Assembly (NCBI RefSeq): GCF_000485595.1
Contig: NW_014578991.1
Span: 26,715 to 47,146 of the forward strand
DNA: 20,432 bases
Origin: Priapulus caudatus
Lineage: Eukaryota; Priapulida; Priapulimorpha; Priapulimorphida; Priapulidae
Direction of reading: 5' to 3'
The notes under the pieces were generated by a model. It saw only the letters and a list, made by a program, of their open reading frames with translations, had not been told where the DNA came from and ran no database searches. The translations under genes and the position numbers were made by a program. This document shows, in pieces, positions 19,211-20,432 of the stretch (positions are counted from its first letter, which is position 1; every line of letters begins with the position of its first letter).

Positions 19211-20152
19211 TTTTACTCTAGAGAGGGCGGTCAGAACCGTGGAGGCTTTTGCTCTTCACTTTCCGTAGTGCGGCTGTTGGTTTCGGCTGACGTGTGACGA
19301 TAGTAATTACCTGCATACTGGTAGGATTTCATGCCTTAACAGTGTGCAGAGGCGCTTATCGTGATGACGTTAACCATGCTTCTCTACCACCTCACTATAG
19401 CCACCAACGCGTCAGCTTGAACGCTGTGTGTGAGTATTTAAGGAGAGCATAGTAGGCAACGATTCTTCTATTTGTGCTGTGACTGTAGGCGACAAGCGCG
19501 TATGTGTCGACACGCGACGTCGCAGCGCAACGTGACGTGAAAGGACAGGTCTTCTGACACTCGGCGACCATCCACTTAGTCATCCCGTGACGTAAGCAGG
19601 TTCTCGTGCCACTGTATCGGAACGCATTCGATCCCCAAGCATAGCGCCTAGATATCATGATGTGTTCCCGTGCACATCTCGCATGGTTGCCTCTCACTAC
19701 ATCATGCATCTCTCTCCACAGTCGGTATGTACTACTCTATATGCGGCTAGCGCTTGTTCAGTAGTACAGTTATTCCGCTCTCTTCGAGCATGGTTTACTC
19801 GTCGAACAGTGATTTCTACCTCGAATACTGGCGCGTTTTTATACCACCGAAATATCGCCGGACTCGCGCGAAACGAGTGATCATATGATATGACAGCTCG
19901 CCGAGGTTTAGCACTTTCTCGCCGAGAAAACCACGCATTGAACCTGCGTCGACGCTACTCTCCTCGTCACATCACGTGGGGAAGAGGACGTGGGGAAGAA
20001 TGCCTAACAAGCGGATCTGCGTATACGACTTGCAAGTGAGTAGCGTGGCAAGCAAGGGCTTCTACACAGCTTCACCTGTCTTGAAGCTGCCCTTCTGCTT
20101 CACATGACGCATACACAACAAGTGTTTACGTTAATCCGAACAGGCGGTCAAC

Positions 20153-20226
20153 GAGGTGAGGCGGGTCACTCGAGGTGGACGGTCCCACACAAGGTGACGG
20201 CTCACACAGAGGTGATGACCCTGGCA
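20153..20226. repeat. Four degenerate 19-bp tandem units
   Basis: Units begin with GAGGTG or AAGGTG at 20153, 20172, 20191 and 20209 (spacings 19, 19, 18) and share a following GG/CGG and a TCAC or CACAC. They are short and diverged. Confidence 0.5.
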
Positions 20227-20432
20227 CAGATATCCCGGCATGCACTAAGGTTTCTTATGTTGTCGAGGCGTAGCAGGGGAAATTTTTTGTCTTAGGATTT
20301 CTACGCCATGACGGTTTCTAGGCATAGAATTCTGGCCTGAGCTGGCACTACCGCCACACGTGAATATCTGTACGTATTCGTGGCATATGTAATGAGCAGC
20401 GTCTAGCGTCTAGTACTGTCGCATCTCTCTCA

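Larger units (their letters stand above)
17449..20432. other. Gene-poor stretch of higher GC, no recognised genes
   Basis: Sampled 60-base lines here are about 45-57 percent GC, against about 38-43 percent in two lines sampled between 14 and 17 kb. Open frames are short and overlap on both strands (for example around 18025-18340), as expected by chance at this composition. Nothing reads as a known protein domain. Confidence 0.4.

Noticed and set aside
1-20432. CRISPR array, prokaryotic operon or viral genome
   Set aside because: No direct repeats with unique spacers, no ribosome-binding-site gene chain and no viral protein motifs were seen; introns and repeat types are those of an animal genome.

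Overview
This window is nuclear DNA from an invertebrate animal. It has spliceosomal introns, a HECT-type ubiquitin ligase gene, a C2H2 zinc-finger array, non-autonomous DNA transposons, tRNA-like SINE heads and large microsatellite or minisatellite blocks. No prokaryotic gene, operon or CRISPR is present. The ACGG-tetranucleotide repeat near 15.2 kb and the transposon end GGGCCCGTTGTCAG look like repeats of aquatic invertebrates such as molluscs. That lineage guess is weak and rests on memory of repeat style only.

Layout: 1-540 is SINE-like repeat sequence. From 4656 down to 1306 (minus strand) lies the best-supported gene, a HECT-domain E3 ligase of the G2E3-like kind. I rebuilt it from seven exons whose intron phases all agree, and the catalytic-cysteine motif LPDVRTC is present. 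Its true 5' end was not found. The second exon carries a 33/37-bp repeat that is read in three rotating frames. A perfect 27-bp hairpin sits in the fourth intron. 5101-5720 is a 10-bp minisatellite. 5804-6612, 6743-7294 and 7366-7881 are three different inverted-repeat elements; the second carries an RFX X-box-like palindrome in each arm. 8940-9600 is a long polypyrimidine tract, and 10.7-11.4 kb holds a diverged tandem duplication.

11641-13405 (minus strand) encodes about 20 C2H2 zinc fingers of the CDLCDATF...HMRTHTGEKPYK type, with single-base indels in nearly every finger. The spacing of the fingers shows that insertions dominate. The same kind of insertion fills the second half of the minisatellite, while the HECT exons carry only one frameshift in about 1.2 kb. 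The simplest reading is that repetitive stretches to the right of about 5430 are poorly polished long-read sequence, but a decaying zinc-finger pseudogene cannot be excluded. From 13.4 kb to the end I see mostly intergenic DNA. The last 3 kb has a higher GC content and no recognisable gene.

There is no evidence that the two genes act together. One would attach ubiquitin to substrates and the other would bind DNA. Nothing here is a clear new multi-gene system. The most unusual items are the frame-rotating exon repeat with a stop-avoiding substitution, the intronic perfect hairpin, and the transposon arms carrying RFX sites.
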